Shown here: positions 25,498 through 34,890 of the stretch, piece after piece
Numbering within the stretch: position 1 is the first letter of the stretch
How the letters are laid out: each line of letters begins with the position of its first letter
From: Planctomycetota bacterium
Lineage (GTDB): Bacteria; Planctomycetota; Phycisphaerae; Sedimentisphaerales; Anaerobacaceae
DNA: 64,000 nt
Reading direction: 5' to 3'
NCBI GenBank assembly: GCA_020351025.1
Contig: CP070728.1
Coordinates: 1,412,530-1,476,529, forward strand
Translations under genes and position numbers: made by a program
Notes under the pieces: generated by a model
What the model was told of the DNA's origin: nothing
Database searches by the model: none
Seen by the model: the letters and a program-made list of their open reading frames with translations, nothing else

Positions 25498-27012
25498 ATG
25501 GAAGTAGTAAGGCATTTAGAGCCCAATAACAAACGCTATATTATCATATTCGCATGTATAGCGCTGTTAATCACAATATACTTTTATTGGGGAAGTTTTA
25601 ATGTAGGCCTTTTTTGTGATGATTTAGGTATGCAAAGTTTTGCAATGGAGAAAGTTGAGACTGGATCGTTATATGCTTGGGAAGGGAGAAGTTTCAAATT
25701 TAGGCCTGTTCGGGATACTATCTTTGTTTGGAACGCTGCTTTATTCGGATATGATACCTGGCTGCTACGGGCACTTTCATTCATAAGTCATTTTTCAGTT
25801 GTAATCTTGACAGCTTTGCTGGCATATCGTTTAACAGCGAATAAATCAATTTCATATACCGCAGGATTTATCTTCCTGTTCATGCCAGCCAATGCTGCAG
25901 CTATGTACGGGAATGACTGCTTCCAAGATCCCCTTTATATGGCGTTGGGTTTTATCTTGTTACTTTTCATATTACCTAAATATAAAGTTCGTTTAAATAG
26001 AGCAAACAAATATGCAATGCTGCTGAAATTGCTATTTGTATTTTTACTAGCCTTTTTTATGCTTCTTGTAAAGGAAACATCTATAAGTTTTATTCCTCTT
26101 TCCGTTCTCATAGTTTGTCTCACAAAAAATTATTTTGAAAATCGTAGGTCAAAAATCTATGCGTTTAGTCTTATTTTACTGTTGTCGCTGGCAGTATGCC
26201 TTTATTTTTACCTTAGAAGCCAAACTTCCGCCAATATGGGCGAGCCTTATTCTCGCTACAGTCTTTCAATAGGGAAAAATGTTGTTGTAAATTACTTCAA
26301 GATATTTTTTGCCGTTTGTATTCCAACCGCATCACCTCATGTTTTTGCGGCCTTGAAAAATCTTAACTTTAGCAATCTTATATTCCTATCCTTTACAGGT
26401 ATATGTGCAGTCCTAGTAGCCATTACAGCTTTGATGGGTGCGGTTTCGCTTTGGAGGAGAGGTGTCAAAAAAAATGTTGTTTTCTTAGTTGTGGGCATGT
26501 TTCTTTTAGTAGGGCCCGTTACACTATTGCAAAAGGTTTCGGATTTATACCCTTATTGTATCACTCCTCTTTTTGCCATACTACTAGGAGCTGGTCTGTA
26601 TGTACTATTTGAAAAAACCAAAGACAAAGGCTTACAATTATTATTAGTTGCTGGTTGTGGAATAGTTTTGGTCACTTCAATCCATGCAATGAATATAAAG
26701 AAACAATACCATATTCGAAATGGAAACATTGTCAGGTCAATTGACGAAGCAGTCAAAACGGTTGTTATGAAGTATGGTAGAGATAAGAAAATCGCAGTCG
26801 GGATGACAACACCGGACCCCGTGTTTTATTCAACTTATTTATTCAAAGAGCTTTACGGCATGTACCGTACAACACTTACTGTTTCCCGTTTCGGCTTAGA
26901 AAGCGATAACCTAAAATTGATTTCAAACGATGGATTCGATCCAGACATTACATTATTATGGGATAATGGTAAAGTTAAGACTATCTTCAATGATAATAAC
27001 AATGCCAGGTAG
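25498..27012 (+). CDS. Multi-pass membrane protein, GT-C / GT39-like
   Basis: About 504 residues from ATG 25498 (the frame is open from 25435, but those first codons come from the decayed polymerase fragment). Around eleven membrane helices. A first loop carries the acidic pair in FCDDLGMQSFA, as in GT-C glycosyltransferases of the ArnT/PMT/GT39 type that use polyprenyl-phosphate sugars; a long helix-rich middle and a small soluble C-terminal domain follow. Transfer of a sugar to the exported glycan or a protein is the likely job. Codon use looks more A/T-rich than the gsp genes, consistent with acquisition. Function is by architecture only. Confidence 0.65.
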   Translation: MEVVRHLEPNNKRYIIIFACIALLITIYFYWGSFNVGLFCDDLGMQSFAMEKVETGSLYAWEGRSFKFRPVRDTIFVWNAALFGYDTWLLRALSFISHFSVVILTALLAYRLTANKSISYTAGFIFLFMPANAAAMYGNDCFQDPLYMALGFILLLFILPKYKVRLNRANKYAMLLKLLFVFLLAFFMLLVKETSISFIPLSVLIVCLTKNYFENRRSKIYAFSLILLLSLAVCLYFYLRSQTSANMGEPYSRYSLSIGKNVVVNYFKIFFAVCIPTASPHVFAALKNLNFSNLIFLSFTGICAVLVAITALMGAVSLWRRGVKKNVVFLVVGMFLLVGPVTLLQKVSDLYPYCITPLFAILLGAGLYVLFEKTKDKGLQLLLVAGCGIVLVTSIHAMNIKKQYHIRNGNIVRSIDEAVKTVVMKYGRDKKIAVGMTTPDPVFYSTYLFKELYGMYRTTLTVSRFGLESDNLKLISNDGFDPDITLLWDNGKVKTIFNDNNNAR

Positions 27013-27110
27013 TCCTTGTCTAACCTGAATGGAGTTTTATATTTGTTACCTCAATACCTTGTTCAGAGAAAGACCCGCAATAAAAGGTAATAGTACAATA
27101 TGGTGATACA

Positions 27111-28373
27111 GTGGAAGGCGTAACTTTATTTCTTGCAGCAGCAGGCTGCCTGCTGGTTCTTTTCCTGCGACCGGTTCTTGGGCTGGCCGTATATGTAGTT
27201 TTATCGATGTGGTATCCTTACTGCGTTGGGACGGTTAGTATAGGAACCGTAGATTTTTCGGTTGGCAGAATTGTTATTATAGCTTTATTTGTAAAGATTT
27301 TTCTAAATACAGATCTCGCAAGCAAATTCAAAGTTGTATGGCTCGACAGGCTCGTAGTTATTCTATTTGTAGCAGAAGTAGTGGCTGGCCTTGTGACAGT
27401 AGAATCGATGAAGCTTCTTGAATATCGCTCTGGTGATTTTTTTGATATGGCACTGCCTTATTTTGCCGTGCGGTTGATTATAACAAACAGAGGCCGGTAT
27501 ATTACATTATTGAAAGCCATTTGTTGGTCTGTTGCCCTTTTAGCTGTTTTTGGCTTTTATGAATCACTAACTGGCCACAATTTAGTCAGGTTTGGGCGGT
27601 ACTTAAATGCACCCGAAATAAGGTTAAACTATTTCTACAGAGCACAATCGACATTTCGCCGTTCAATATATTTTGGAGTTTTTTTAGCAATGGCAGGAGC
27701 CCTCTGTATGGGTCTTGTCAAAATCAAAGGCAATCCATTTGTATATAAAATATTAGCAGCTTTGGCGTTTCTGGGAGCATTTTCATCAATGTCCAGCGGA
27801 GGACTACTCGCTATGGTTGGAGCAATCGGGTTCATTGCCTTTTACCGATACAGACGTTGCTGGAAACAGGGCATTGTCGGGTTAATACTAATGTGCGGGC
27901 TGGTAGAAATAATAAGCAATCGCCATTTCTACCATGTTGTTGACCGATTTACCTTTAATAGCGCCACCGCTTGGTATCGCACCCGGCTGTTTGAAGTTGC
28001 ATTCTTCGAAGGGGGGATGAGCGATCACTGGATTACAGGGTATGGATTTGAGGACCCGATGTGGAGCGAAAAGATTGATATGAGAGACCATACCGATATG
28101 GTCAACCATTATTTGATGAAGCTATGCCGTTATGGACTGGTTGGTTTTATCCCGTTCTGTGCGGTAATTATTACAGCGATAAAAAAGCTATTTGAAGGTT
28201 TTTGGCTGGTGAAAAATGATGAGGATACTTGGCTTATATGGTGCGTAGCCGCCGGCTTGGCCGGTGTGCTTTTGGCCTTTAATTCTGTATCCCTGTTTGG
28301 CCCACCGATGACAATGCTCTTTATGATGTTTGGATTTTGTTCAAATATGGGTGCGATTACTGTTAAGGTGTAG
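27111..28373 (+). CDS. O-antigen ligase/polymerase-family (Wzy/RfaL-like) membrane protein
   Basis: 420 residues with 10-12 membrane helices. The Wzy_C-type region follows MSSGGLLAMVGAIGFIAFYRYRR; a large periplasmic loop contains SATAWYRTRLFEVAFFEGGMSDHWITGYGFED, with the Arg residues typical of this family. It should polymerise or ligate the lipid-linked repeat units after flipping. Start is GTG 27111 (ATG 27100 is out of frame). Decayed pieces of this same gene are found at 25392-25460, 29442-29524 and probably 30612-30640, so it once existed in extra copies. Confidence 0.85.
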   Translation: MEGVTLFLAAAGCLLVLFLRPVLGLAVYVVLSMWYPYCVGTVSIGTVDFSVGRIVIIALFVKIFLNTDLASKFKVVWLDRLVVILFVAEVVAGLVTVESMKLLEYRSGDFFDMALPYFAVRLIITNRGRYITLLKAICWSVALLAVFGFYESLTGHNLVRFGRYLNAPEIRLNYFYRAQSTFRRSIYFGVFLAMAGALCMGLVKIKGNPFVYKILAALAFLGAFSSMSSGGLLAMVGAIGFIAFYRYRRCWKQGIVGLILMCGLVEIISNRHFYHVVDRFTFNSATAWYRTRLFEVAFFEGGMSDHWITGYGFEDPMWSEKIDMRDHTDMVNHYLMKLCRYGLVGFIPFCAVIITAIKKLFEGFWLVKNDEDTWLIWCVAAGLAGVLLAFNSVSLFGPPMTMLFMMFGFCSNMGAITVKV

Positions 28374-28520
28374 CCCTCCGCTTGGAAAATAGTCATTATC
28401 AAAATGAATTGCAAGCTTGAATGTGTTATAAAGTTAATCGAAATTTAATAGGGGGTATTTGATATTTAGTGTGTTGCCCGAGACTATAATATTACTCGTG
28501 AACAGTTTCGAGAATTGTAT

Positions 28521-29426
28521 ATGATGCAGAATTTTCTTATTAATTTGATCAGGCTCTTATGTCGTTCATATCCATTCGTGAGTGGACAACATCGCGTATC
28601 CAATGGTTGGCTCGTCAAAAAAATTTGTAGCGGTAAAGGTATCAAGCGGTGCAAGCTGCCTTGTGGTTCCGTGATTTACATAGATTTAGATGACGCTGAG
28701 GGACGTCCGGTTTTCTTCATGGGTTGTAACGATGCCAAGGTTCAGTGGATAATTAATCAAATCCTCAGGAAGGGCGATACGGTTATTGACATTGGGGCAA
28801 ATCATGGTGAACATAGTATAACTAGCTGCCAATTAGTTGGGCCTACAGGATTTGTTCATACCTTTGAGCCTAATCCAAAATTAGCCGAAATGATTCGCAA
28901 GTCCTTTAAAGCTAACAATATCATGAATGCTAAAATCCACGAGCTTGCTTTATCCGATATGGATGGGAAATTGTTTCTTTATGTGGATCCGCTGTGTTCT
29001 GGAGCAGGGTCTTTAGAGATTGATAACTCTTCGAGCACAGAGGGAGTCGTTGTGGAAGCTCGTAAGGGAGATTCCCTTTTTGCAGAACTTGGCCTTGAGA
29101 AAGTCCGTTTAATGATAGTAGATGTTGAAGACCATGAGAAAACACTTTTTTCTGGCGCTAGAAAGTTTCTTCGGAATGTCCAGCCTGAGGTAATATTGTT
29201 TGAGTCTAGGGAATATAATGTGCCCTTCTTGAAACGCGCAGCAGTAAAAGCTATTGAGTCATGTGGAGAGTACGTTTTCTACGGGATTCCCAAAACATTT
29301 ATACGAGTGAGGGTGAAGCCTATCAGTCTCGGGAAACCTGATACAGGCTGTCACGACTTTTTAGCTATTCACAAAAATTGTCGCCATGAATTAGAAGCAC
29401 TTCTACCAATAACAGAGAACTATTAA
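28521..29426 (+). CDS. FkbM-family SAM methyltransferase
   Basis: About 301 residues. The SAM-binding motif I is GDTVIDIGANHGEHS, followed by HTFEPNPKLAEMI (acidic ribose ligand) and the family-specific ALSDMDGKLFLYVD and IVDVEDHEKTLFSGA segments. FkbM-family enzymes O-methylate sugars or polyketides, so it probably methylates a residue of the exopolysaccharide. ATG 28521 or 28524 are both possible; no strong ribosome site is seen. It is followed at once by a fragment of the polymerase gene's 3' end. Confidence 0.85.
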   Translation: MMQNFLINLIRLLCRSYPFVSGQHRVSNGWLVKKICSGKGIKRCKLPCGSVIYIDLDDAEGRPVFFMGCNDAKVQWIINQILRKGDTVIDIGANHGEHSITSCQLVGPTGFVHTFEPNPKLAEMIRKSFKANNIMNAKIHELALSDMDGKLFLYVDPLCSGAGSLEIDNSSSTEGVVVEARKGDSLFAELGLEKVRLMIVDVEDHEKTLFSGARKFLRNVQPEVILFESREYNVPFLKRAAVKAIESCGEYVFYGIPKTFIRVRVKPISLGKPDTGCHDFLAIHKNCRHELEALLPITENY

Positions 29427-29441
29427 ATTACCTATTCATCC

Positions 29442-29524
29442 TTGGTCAACCTATGACAATGCTTTTTATGATGCTTGGCTTTTGTTTGAATATGGGTGTG
29501 ATTACTGTTAAGAGGTTTGGGTAA
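29442..29524 (+). pseudogene. Fragment of the O-antigen polymerase/ligase gene (3' end)
   Basis: Reads GQPMTMLFMMLGFCLNMGVITV to a TAA at 29522-29524; the intact gene ends GPPMTMLFMMFGFCSNMGAITV and stops at 28373. DNA 29442-29521 aligns with 28294-28373 with about a dozen mismatches. It directly follows the FkbM gene. Confidence 0.88.
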
Positions 29525-29563
29525 AGACTCAAAATGTGTTCTCCAAACTGACAGGAGTCCTTT

Positions 29564-30607
29564 ATGGGCAGAGTTCTCTTCTTTAGCAATTTTGTAAGTT
29601 CTTCGAAGAAAAGGCCAATAATGATACCGTGTCAGCATACAAAGCATGTGTATGACATTATTGGGCCGGGGCGATGGAGAATTGATCCGTCTTCAACGTA
29701 TTCAAAGAAGAAACGCCTCGGTATCAAAGAGATTCTGCTTCTTCTAATTGCATGTGGTAAGGTTTGGATACGGTCGATTAGCCGCTATGACGTATTGATA
29801 ACGAGCGGTTGTTGGACGGTTTTGCTGCTGGGCGGATACAGCTATGTAATGAAAGGTAAACGAAAGCTGGTAGCTGCCAGTTTTAATGTTCCCAAGCGGA
29901 GGCACCGGCTATGGCGGGTCCTCACTCGTCTCCTGATTAGAAAAATAGACATAATCTACGTCCACAGCAAATATGACATAGGTCTCATAAATAGTCTCTA
30001 TGGTTTTCCGCAGTCTAAAATACGATTCTACCCACTCGTGAGGCCAAAGCCCCAACAGGGCAAATCCCTTGATGAGTACAGGTTTTCGGATTCCCGAGAG
30101 TATATTATCAGTTTTGGAGGAAGTGGAAGAGATTACAAGACGTTTTTTGAAGCAATATCGGGAACCGATTTGTCCGCGCTGGTTGTAGCTAGTAAGCGGA
30201 ATCTAAAGGGGCTTGCCATTCCGGACAATGTGAAGGTGCTTTATAACATACCATTGGAAGAGTGTGACAAGCTGGTTGACGAATGTAAATTTGCAGTATT
30301 TGCTCTTGACGGTTCAGAGCCTTCGTGTGGCCAGACTTGCATAGTAACCTCTTTGATGTTGGGTAAACCTGTAATTTGTACGGATTGGGTCGGCACCAGA
30401 GATTATATAACCGAGGGCAAGAACGGATTATTGGTTCAAATTCGTAACCCAGTGGAACTGAAAGAAAAAATGCTGAAGTTGGCCAATGATTCGGACTTGT
30501 ATAAAACACTCTCCACCGGAGCCATTCAGTGGGCAACTGAATATACAGATCCGTTCAAGGTACAATCGCATATCGATATGACTGTAACGCAAGTGTTGAA
30601 TGAATGA
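29564..30607 (+). CDS. Glycosyltransferase, GT4/GT1 type
   Basis: 347 residues with a GT-B fold. The C-terminal half shows a donor-site pattern: IISFGGSGRDYKTFFEAI, then DECKFAVFALDGSEPSCGQTC and MLGKPVICTDWVGTRDYI, equivalent to the E-x7-E region of GT4 enzymes. A hydrophobic stretch (IKEILLLLIACGKVWI) may bring it to the membrane. It should add one sugar of the repeat unit. It is bracketed by two fragments of the polymerase gene. Confidence 0.8.
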   Translation: MGRVLFFSNFVSSSKKRPIMIPCQHTKHVYDIIGPGRWRIDPSSTYSKKKRLGIKEILLLLIACGKVWIRSISRYDVLITSGCWTVLLLGGYSYVMKGKRKLVAASFNVPKRRHRLWRVLTRLLIRKIDIIYVHSKYDIGLINSLYGFPQSKIRFYPLVRPKPQQGKSLDEYRFSDSREYIISFGGSGRDYKTFFEAISGTDLSALVVASKRNLKGLAIPDNVKVLYNIPLEECDKLVDECKFAVFALDGSEPSCGQTCIVTSLMLGKPVICTDWVGTRDYITEGKNGLLVQIRNPVELKEKMLKLANDSDLYKTLSTGAIQWATEYTDPFKVQSHIDMTVTQVLNE

Positions 30608-30611
30608 GTAA

Positions 30612-30640
30612 GTATTTTTATGATGTTTGGGTTTTGCGTA
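30612..30640 (+). pseudogene. Probable third fragment of the polymerase/ligase gene 3' end
   Basis: The core tttatgatgtttgg-n-ttttg matches 28320-28339 of the intact gene at 20 of 21 positions; beyond that similarity is lost. Short, but it sits immediately after a transferase gene exactly as the longer fragment at 29442 does. Confidence 0.5.
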
Positions 30641-30759
30641 GCAGTGCCGGTGGTAGAGAGCTTTGTTATAATAATCAAAAAAAGACAATATACAAATGTA
30701 AAATAATGTGATGTTGACACACTTCAAGAAACATTACATTGTAAAATAGGGTCAATAAA

Positions 30760-31803
30760 ATGGAATACGACGTTGTCATAGCTACGCGGAATCGTCCAGA
30801 GGCGTTAAAATTGTCAATTCCATTAATTTTGACTCAAGAACGTTCTCCTAAAAAACTAATCATTGTCGATGCGAGCGATGACCATCAATTGATTTGTAAA
30901 ACTGTTAAGGAAGCAGTTGGTACCTGTCCGGTCGAATTAGTAATTTTGAATTCCCAGCCAAACTCAGCCGGTCAACGTAATATTGGTCTCAAATACGTTG
31001 AGTCACCAATTGTAAAGTTCCCCGATGATGATTCGCTCTGGTTTCCCGGCCACGCGGAGGCCATAATGCGAGTTTACGAAAGGGATACAGAAAAACACAT
31101 CGGTGGAGTGTGTGCTGCCGACGCGAAACAACCGCCTCCAGAAATTGGCTTGGTAGGGTGTAATACATATAAGATGAGAATATCACATCTTCTTGACGCA
31201 CAAATCATGCGCACTAGAGCAAAACTTCGTGAGGCTCGTTTCCGGCCCAATCCCTTCCAAATACACGGACGGTCAAGGTGGAATGTCCGTCCTGTACCCA
31301 AATGGTTGCCTCATGAGAACTGTGTTCTTGTTGAGTATATGGGTGGTTATAAAATGACGTTCCGGACTGAGGCTATTCGGAAGGTAGGTTTTGACGAAGA
31401 CCTTGGAGTCTATGTACCCTGGGCAGCGAATGAAGATATTGATGCTTGTTTTGGTGTTATGCAGCATCGTTTACTTGTTGGGACACGCAACGCAAAAGTA
31501 TACCATTACAAATTTCCCAGTCGTCGGATAACAAAATTTGAATCCACATTCATAGTTCAGTTTAATGCAACTTATACTTTGTGCAAATATTGCACCGAAG
31601 GTTACAAGGCACGTCTTGTTTTCAAAAAAAGAAGTATTGGCAAGGTGCTAAAGTATATACCAAGGTGCTGTATTGCATCAGGGCGCGAGCAATTGAGAGG
31701 TCATTTGTTGGCGGTCAAATTCATGAAAGAATTATGTAACACTCCTCCAGATTGTTTGCGTCAGCGCTACCTTGAACTATGCCAAACAGCATTTTGCAGC
31801 TAA
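30760..31803 (+). CDS. Family 2 glycosyltransferase (first of a tandem pair)
   Basis: 347 residues with a GT-A fold: MEYDVVIATRNRPEAL at the start, IIVDASDD, NSAGQRNIGLKYV and the DxD metal site in VKFPDDDSLW, then a GGYKMTFRTEAI acceptor-site segment and DEDLG. It is homologous end to end with the next gene (shared SIPLILTQE/SIPLILRQE, PDDDSLW, IHGxSRW, KxxLVGxxxAxVYHYK). A cytoplasmic or peripheral sugar transferase; donor and acceptor unknown. Confidence 0.88.
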   Translation: MEYDVVIATRNRPEALKLSIPLILTQERSPKKLIIVDASDDHQLICKTVKEAVGTCPVELVILNSQPNSAGQRNIGLKYVESPIVKFPDDDSLWFPGHAEAIMRVYERDTEKHIGGVCAADAKQPPPEIGLVGCNTYKMRISHLLDAQIMRTRAKLREARFRPNPFQIHGRSRWNVRPVPKWLPHENCVLVEYMGGYKMTFRTEAIRKVGFDEDLGVYVPWAANEDIDACFGVMQHRLLVGTRNAKVYHYKFPSRRITKFESTFIVQFNATYTLCKYCTEGYKARLVFKKRSIGKVLKYIPRCCIASGREQLRGHLLAVKFMKELCNTPPDCLRQRYLELCQTAFCS

Positions 31804-31864
31804 TGTGCCATACAAAGCTTGCGCTTTACAAGATGAAGATTGTCTCTGGAATATGATATAGAAA

Positions 31865-32932
31865 ATGGATTATGATGTAGTTATAGTTACGCTGAATCGG
31901 CCTAAGATACTTAGTGTATCGATCCCGCTGATTTTGCGCCAGGAACCTCCACCACACAGTCTGATCGTCGTGGACGCAAGCAACTCTGATGTTCATGAGC
32001 AGGTGCAGCATTCTGTTAATCAGGCCGTGGGAGATTCTGGAGTGTATTTCGAGATTTTGCGTTCGAAGCCTAATACAGCTCATCAACGCAATGTTGGCAT
32101 GGAGCGTGTTCGGTCACCAATAGTGATGTTTCCTGATGATGATTCGTTGTGGTGGCCAAGTGTCGCGGAGGCAATCATGCGAATTTACGAGCAGGACACA
32201 AACGATGATATTGGAGGTGTCTGCGGAAGAGAAACCGCCGAGCCGCCTCCCGGAACCGATATCGCAGCAAGGGCTGGCTACGAAATGAATAAATCAGACC
32301 ATATCCGACAGAAGCTCCAATCCATACGACACAAGTTCGACTACAAATTCTGCCCCGATCCCCTCTGGATACACGGCCAGTCGCGATGGAAGGTTCGGCC
32401 CTTTCCGCAATTCCTGCGGAATATAGACTCCGCACTGGTGGAGTTTATGGGCGGATTTCGAATGTCTTTCAGGACTGAGTTAATTCGCAAATATGGCTTC
32501 GACGAAGAATTAGGTAAATACGCTGGATACGCTGCATATGAAGATGCTGATGCCTCCTTCAAGATTCTTCAGGAAAAATTGCTTGTCGGTGCCCATGATG
32601 CGCATGTTTATCATTATAAAGCACCCAACAAACGAGCCAACGGATTTGAGCTTGGATTTATACTCCTATTCAATCGTGCTTACATAATATGTCGCTATTC
32701 ACCTCCGGGATCAAGAGCACGACGTTCGCTCAAAGGGTTTGGTAAGTATAAATTAATGCAGTATCTGTTAGGTATGACATCGCGATATGGGCGTGAGCGA
32801 GTTCGCGGTACATTAGCGGCACTTAAATCAATGGATGAGTTATTGAATTGTCCTGCTGACCGCTTGCGAGAAAAATATCTGGGAATATGTGACAGAGAAA
32901 TTAATCGAAATTCTCCCGACAACAATGAATGA
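31865..32932 (+). CDS. Family 2 glycosyltransferase (second of a tandem pair)
   Basis: 355 residues, paralogue of the preceding gene with the same order of motifs: MDYDVVIVTLNRPKIL, VVDASNSD, NTAHQRNVGMERV, VMFPDDDSLWW, MGGFRMSFRTELI and EELGKYAGYAAYEDADASF. The divergence between the pair is substantial, so the duplication is old or the copies were acquired separately. The end overlaps the next gene's chosen start by eight bases. Confidence 0.88.
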   Translation: MDYDVVIVTLNRPKILSVSIPLILRQEPPPHSLIVVDASNSDVHEQVQHSVNQAVGDSGVYFEILRSKPNTAHQRNVGMERVRSPIVMFPDDDSLWWPSVAEAIMRIYEQDTNDDIGGVCGRETAEPPPGTDIAARAGYEMNKSDHIRQKLQSIRHKFDYKFCPDPLWIHGQSRWKVRPFPQFLRNIDSALVEFMGGFRMSFRTELIRKYGFDEELGKYAGYAAYEDADASFKILQEKLLVGAHDAHVYHYKAPNKRANGFELGFILLFNRAYIICRYSPPGSRARRSLKGFGKYKLMQYLLGMTSRYGRERVRGTLAALKSMDELLNCPADRLREKYLGICDREINRNSPDNNE

Positions 32933-33914
32933 TAATAAACCTCAAAACCAGAAGTATCTGGTTGTCAAAGCAAAAGGTGGTATGGGTAACCGCATGTTGT
33001 GTGCCGCTACAGGTATTATATATGGAAAGGTCACAGATAGAAAAACTATTGTAGATTGGCGGGATGCATCCTATTCCACTGACGGTTCTAATACGTTTTC
33101 GAGGTTTTTCGAATGTCCGAGCGTTTATCCTGAGACGATTTTGCCGAAAGATGTAACAATCCGTCCGAGAGTATGGGAAGGAACGTTGCACAAATCGATG
33201 GGTCAAATGTTGCATAAATATGACCCGGACAAGCACAGCAGTATAAGGATTCATCGCAAATATTCGATTGATGTTCGCAGGGTGGATTATGATGAGGATA
33301 TTATTGTGTTCTGGCATTATACTGGTCGGATAAGAAATCTCAAGCCACATTTGCGTAATGGATTAGATGGTTACGGGGGACTGGAGGTCAACGGAATAAT
33401 CCGCAAGGTGCTTAGCGAGAAGATGGTGTTACAGCCAGATATTCGTCAGCGAATCGATGACTTTAAGGCTAAATACTGGTCTGAGAAAGTTATTGGTGTG
33501 CATATCCGCCATACGGACAGAAAGATAAATCTCGCCAAATACGAAAGGCATTTGCGGCGATTTTTGAAACGATTTCCGGACGCTCACATATTCCTGGCAA
33601 CCGACAACCAGCAGGTAAACCAGGACTACCGTGAGCGTTTCAAAAGAGTTTTCTCGACACCGAAGTGGTATCCAGAGGGTATAGCATCCATGCACCAAAA
33701 TGTCAATTGTCCGGATAAGGTTGCTAACGGGATTGAGGCCCTGGTAGATATGTACCTTCTGGCAGAGTGTGACTGTCTTATCTATTCGGGCTATTCGACT
33801 TTTTCGCTTATCTCTCGAATCCTTTCAGATGCGCAACCGGAAAACATCGCTGATATAGACCTCTTCAATCCTATCGTACGGCTGAAGCGATTGATACGAG
33901 AGTTAGTGGCGTGA
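32925..33914 (+). CDS. NodZ/O-FucT-like fucosyltransferase-family protein
   Basis: About 329 residues. The N-terminal KGGMGNRMLCAATGIIYGK segment and the catalytic-type VIGVHIRHTDRK motif, followed by FLATDNQQVNQDY and YSGYSTFSLISRIL, match the GT23/NodZ and related fucosyltransferase superfamily, in which the Arg of HIRRTD binds GDP-fucose. Here the motif is HIRHTD. Start ATG 32925 is preferred to GTG 32889, which would overlap the previous gene by 44 bases. It probably adds a deoxy-sugar to the repeat unit. Confidence 0.75.
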   Translation: MNDNKPQNQKYLVVKAKGGMGNRMLCAATGIIYGKVTDRKTIVDWRDASYSTDGSNTFSRFFECPSVYPETILPKDVTIRPRVWEGTLHKSMGQMLHKYDPDKHSSIRIHRKYSIDVRRVDYDEDIIVFWHYTGRIRNLKPHLRNGLDGYGGLEVNGIIRKVLSEKMVLQPDIRQRIDDFKAKYWSEKVIGVHIRHTDRKINLAKYERHLRRFLKRFPDAHIFLATDNQQVNQDYRERFKRVFSTPKWYPEGIASMHQNVNCPDKVANGIEALVDMYLLAECDCLIYSGYSTFSLISRILSDAQPENIADIDLFNPIVRLKRLIRELVA

Positions 33915-33930
33915 TCATCGGGTTCTTGTA

Positions 33931-34890
33931 ATGGATGTTTCCATAGTTATAGTTAGCTGGAATACTTGTGACATTCTTAGAGATTGTCTTGAGTCAGTGT
34001 ATTTGGAAACTAAGGGAGTGCAGTCTGAAGTTATTGTTATTGACAATGGTTCAAGCGATGGCTCTGCAGAAATGATTAAGAAAGAGTTTTCTGCGGTTAA
34101 TCTAATAGTAAATGAAGAAAACAGGGGTTTTGCTGCTGCGAACAATCAGGGTATGGCAATAGCCCAGGGACGATATGTGTTATTACTCAACAGTGATACG
34201 ATAGTTCTTAATAATGTTATTAGTAAGACAATTTCTTTTGCCGACAATCACCCTGAAGCGGCCGTTGTAGGCTGCAGGGTTATGAATCCGGATAAGAGCT
34301 TGCAGCCCACCTGCTTTATGTTTCCATCAATTCTAAATATGCTGTTGTCAGCAAGTTATTTATATAAACTTTTCCCGAAGAGCAAATTCTTTGGACGTGA
34401 ACAAATGACTTGGTGGGACAGAAGTGACATCAGAGAGGTCGACGTTGTTACCGGTTGTTTTATGCTGGTCCGACAGGAAGCTATCAAACAAGTCGGCACG
34501 ATGGACGAACAGTTTTTTATGTATGCTGATGAAACCGATTGGTGTTATCGGTTCAGGCAAGCAGGATGGAAGGTGCTGTTTACACCTGATGCTGAGATTA
34601 TCCATCTGGGTGGAGCAAGCAGTAAAAGCTTAAGAGCTGAGATGATATTACAAACACGGGCCAGCATTCTACTGTTCTTTCAAAAACACAGAAGCACTTT
34701 TTCTTACCGCTTGGCTTGCTTAGCTTTCTCAATGCATGCTTTGATCAGGATTCCATACTGGTTATTGCGAGCAATTTTTGAGGTTAAAAATCGGGAGTCG
34801 CACTGGATTAGAGTCAAAACGTACACCTCGGGAATACTTAAACCTTTGGGCGGTTGGAGAAAACTTTGTCATCCTTCGAGGCAATTATGA
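33931..34890 (+). CDS. Family 2 glycosyltransferase, rhamnosyltransferase (WbbL)-like
   Basis: 319 residues: MDVSIVIVSWNTCDILRDCL, VIDNGSSDGSAEMI, NRGFAAANNQGMAIA and LLLNSDTIV form the WbbL-type GT-A core; VVTGCFMLVRQEAI and FMYADETDWCYRFRQAGW supply the acceptor-site ED/ET region. A C-terminal amphipathic segment may touch the membrane. The stop overlaps the next start (ATGA), so the two transferases are co-translated. Confidence 0.88.
   Translation: MDVSIVIVSWNTCDILRDCLESVYLETKGVQSEVIVIDNGSSDGSAEMIKKEFSAVNLIVNEENRGFAAANNQGMAIAQGRYVLLLNSDTIVLNNVISKTISFADNHPEAAVVGCRVMNPDKSLQPTCFMFPSILNMLLSASYLYKLFPKSKFFGREQMTWWDRSDIREVDVVTGCFMLVRQEAIKQVGTMDEQFFMYADETDWCYRFRQAGWKVLFTPDAEIIHLGGASSKSLRAEMILQTRASILLFFQKHRSTFSYRLACLAFSMHALIRIPYWLLRAIFEVKNRESHWIRVKTYTSGILKPLGGWRKLCHPSRQL

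Noticed and set aside
29442-29524. Small protein gene of 26 codons
   Set aside because: It matches the last codons of the polymerase gene and has no ribosome site, so it is a gene fragment.
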